Shown: piece by piece, positions 6,346 to 7,221 of the stretch
Layout: each line of letters starts with the position of its first letter
How positions within the stretch are numbered: the stretch's first letter is position 1
NCBI GenBank assembly: GCA_021812865.1
Contig: JAKAMP010000135.1
Span: 1-7,221, forward strand
DNA from: Bacteroidota bacterium
Lineage (GTDB): Bacteria; Bacteroidota; Bacteroidia; Bacteroidales; JAAYUG01
Length of the DNA stretch: 7,221 nt
Direction: 5' to 3'
Program-made: the position numbers and the translations under genes
The notes under the pieces: model-generated
Told to the model about the DNA's origin: nothing
Database searches by the model: none
Seen by the model: only the letters and a program-made list of their open reading frames with translations

Positions 6346-7059
6346 TTAGCTTAGCCTGAGCAGTTTTAGCATATATATGATCATCCAGGCCATAACCAGG
6401 AGGCCGCCCGGCATTGCAAGCAAAAGAGCAAATTTTTCGGCGCCCGGACAGAATGTAACGAGGATCATATAAAGCAGCATCAGGGTATTTCCTGCCAGAC
6501 CAAGGTATGAGCCGGTCCGGTTGAATATCCGGCCTTTGATCATGACATAAGCCATTAGGATGTTCGCAATAGTAGGAAGTGCAAAACCAATGAACACGCC
6601 CAGGCTTCCATGCGAGCCTTTGGTCAGCATGGCCTCGCCTGCAGCAGCGATGAGATTCTTCTGGGCCTCGGAAGCAGCAGCAAAATACTTTTTGCTCAAA
6701 TCGAACATGGTAAGAGCCGTGTTACCGGTAACAAAAATTGTGGTACCTATTAAAAACAGGATGAGGGCAAGCAGGCCATACCCGTTATCGTTTTTCCTGT
6801 GTGCGATATATAAAGCGAAGATGGAAGGAATTAAAATGATCTGGTTAATGATATTCAGTAAATCCATGTTGTACAGGCCTAAGGCCCAGTTCCTGTGAAA
6901 CTGGTCAAACCTGTCTATGGCTGTCGGGGGTAGCGCAGATATATCTCCCCCGGTAATTGAACCGACTGCCATATCGAGTACAATGCCGCACAAAACAATA
7001 AAGGTGGCGATTGCTCCTGTTACATAAACGGGTTTCAAAGAGTAAGTTTGATTTTCCAT
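6346..7059 (-). CDS. DUF4386-like six-helix membrane protein
   Basis: From the ATG at 7059 the product has 237 residues; an in-frame TTG at 7071 would add four and is less likely. Six hydrophobic segments are seen near residues 10-32, 67-86, 95-113, 155-174, 183-202 and 209-232. Conserved-looking motifs are GLYNMDLLNIINQ (61-73), LALILFLIGTTIFV (97-110), the loop SEAQKNLIAAAGEAML (130-145), and SHGSLGVFIGF (149-159) leading into helix four. I associate this arrangement with DUF4386 proteins, which occur sporadically in Bacteroidota, Firmicutes and Actinobacteria and have no established function. There is no catalytic motif to suggest an activity. It stands alone: the next intact gene on the strand, the kinase, starts about 590 bases downstream. 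A palindrome 47 bases upstream of the start may be its operator. Confidence 0.8.
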   Translation of the reverse strand: MENQTYSLKPVYVTGAIATFIVLCGIVLDMAVGSITGGDISALPPTAIDRFDQFHRNWALGLYNMDLLNIINQIILIPSIFALYIAHRKNDNGYGLLALILFLIGTTIFVTGNTALTMFDLSKKYFAAASEAQKNLIAAAGEAMLTKGSHGSLGVFIGFALPTIANILMAYVMIKGRIFNRTGSYLGLAGNTLMLLYMILVTFCPGAEKFALLLAMPGGLLVMAWMIIYMLKLLRLS

Positions 7060-7106
7060 GATCTTGGTCAATTAGCGGTTAGTAGTAGGTTTATTGGGTT
7101 AAAAGA

Positions 7107-7120
7107 GATTTGATCAAATC
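7107..7120. repeat. Perfect 14-bp palindrome GATTTGATCAAATC, possible operator
   Basis: The 14 bases read identically on both strands and the symmetry ends at the next base on each side. The site lies 47 bases upstream of the DUF4386 ATG, where a promoter or operator is expected. A TATTTTGG close to the TAnnTTTG pattern lies directly upstream on the minus strand (about 7127-7120) and touches the palindrome. Its size suits a dimeric helix-turn-helix repressor, but no regulator gene is next to it, so the operator role is inference. Confidence 0.4.
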
Positions 7121-7221
7121 CAAAATAGGAAAGTAACATTTTACACATCTTAGCAATTCATACACAATCAGAATTAAAACTATTAAAAAGCGGGTAATCC
7201 TCCAAATGGTATCGAGATCGG

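Noticed and set aside
7183..7221. Possible C-terminal end of another minus-strand gene (12 codons then TAA, reading PISIPFGGLPAF)
   Set aside because: It looks protein-like, but 12 codons at the window edge are too few to support a gene.

Overview
The window looks like a chromosomal segment of a member of the Bacteroidota, probably a Bacteroidales or Marinilabiliales type organism. Reasons: it carries a DUF4783 gene next to nadC, a family I know only from this phylum. None of the genes has a clear Shine-Dalgarno sequence, and the intergenic A/T-rich leaders contain matches to the TAnnTTTG -7 element of this phylum. The hybrid histidine kinase also has the style common there. No RNA gene, CRISPR array, complete insertion sequence or phage gene was found.

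Left half (1-3674) is a conserved housekeeping block. On the minus strand, rlmH (23S rRNA pseudouridine-1915 methyltransferase) is followed by the first 314 codons of a large membrane protein. That protein is probably a sensor histidine kinase and runs off the left edge. Divergent from rlmH, on the plus strand, lies a tightly packed three-gene unit: a small exported DUF4783 protein, nadC (quinolinate phosphoribosyltransferase of NAD synthesis) and a YihY/BrkB-family inner-membrane protein. Neighbouring stop and start codons overlap by 4 bases (ATGA) and 1 base (TGATG), so these three genes are very probably co-transcribed and translationally coupled.

Right half (3675-7221) is looser and more A/T-rich, with long gaps and genes all on the minus strand. 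It holds a soluble GAF-HisKA-HATPase-receiver hybrid kinase without an adjacent response regulator, and a DUF4386-like six-helix membrane protein. Between them is a small gene that looks broken by a single-base loss: a signal-peptide-like start in one frame and a coherent mature part in the -1 frame. A perfect 14-bp palindrome stands just upstream of the DUF4386 gene.

I see no convincing new multi-gene system. The points most worth following are the frame-disrupted small gene, the palindrome, the orphan hybrid kinase and the coupled DUF4783-nadC-YihY unit.
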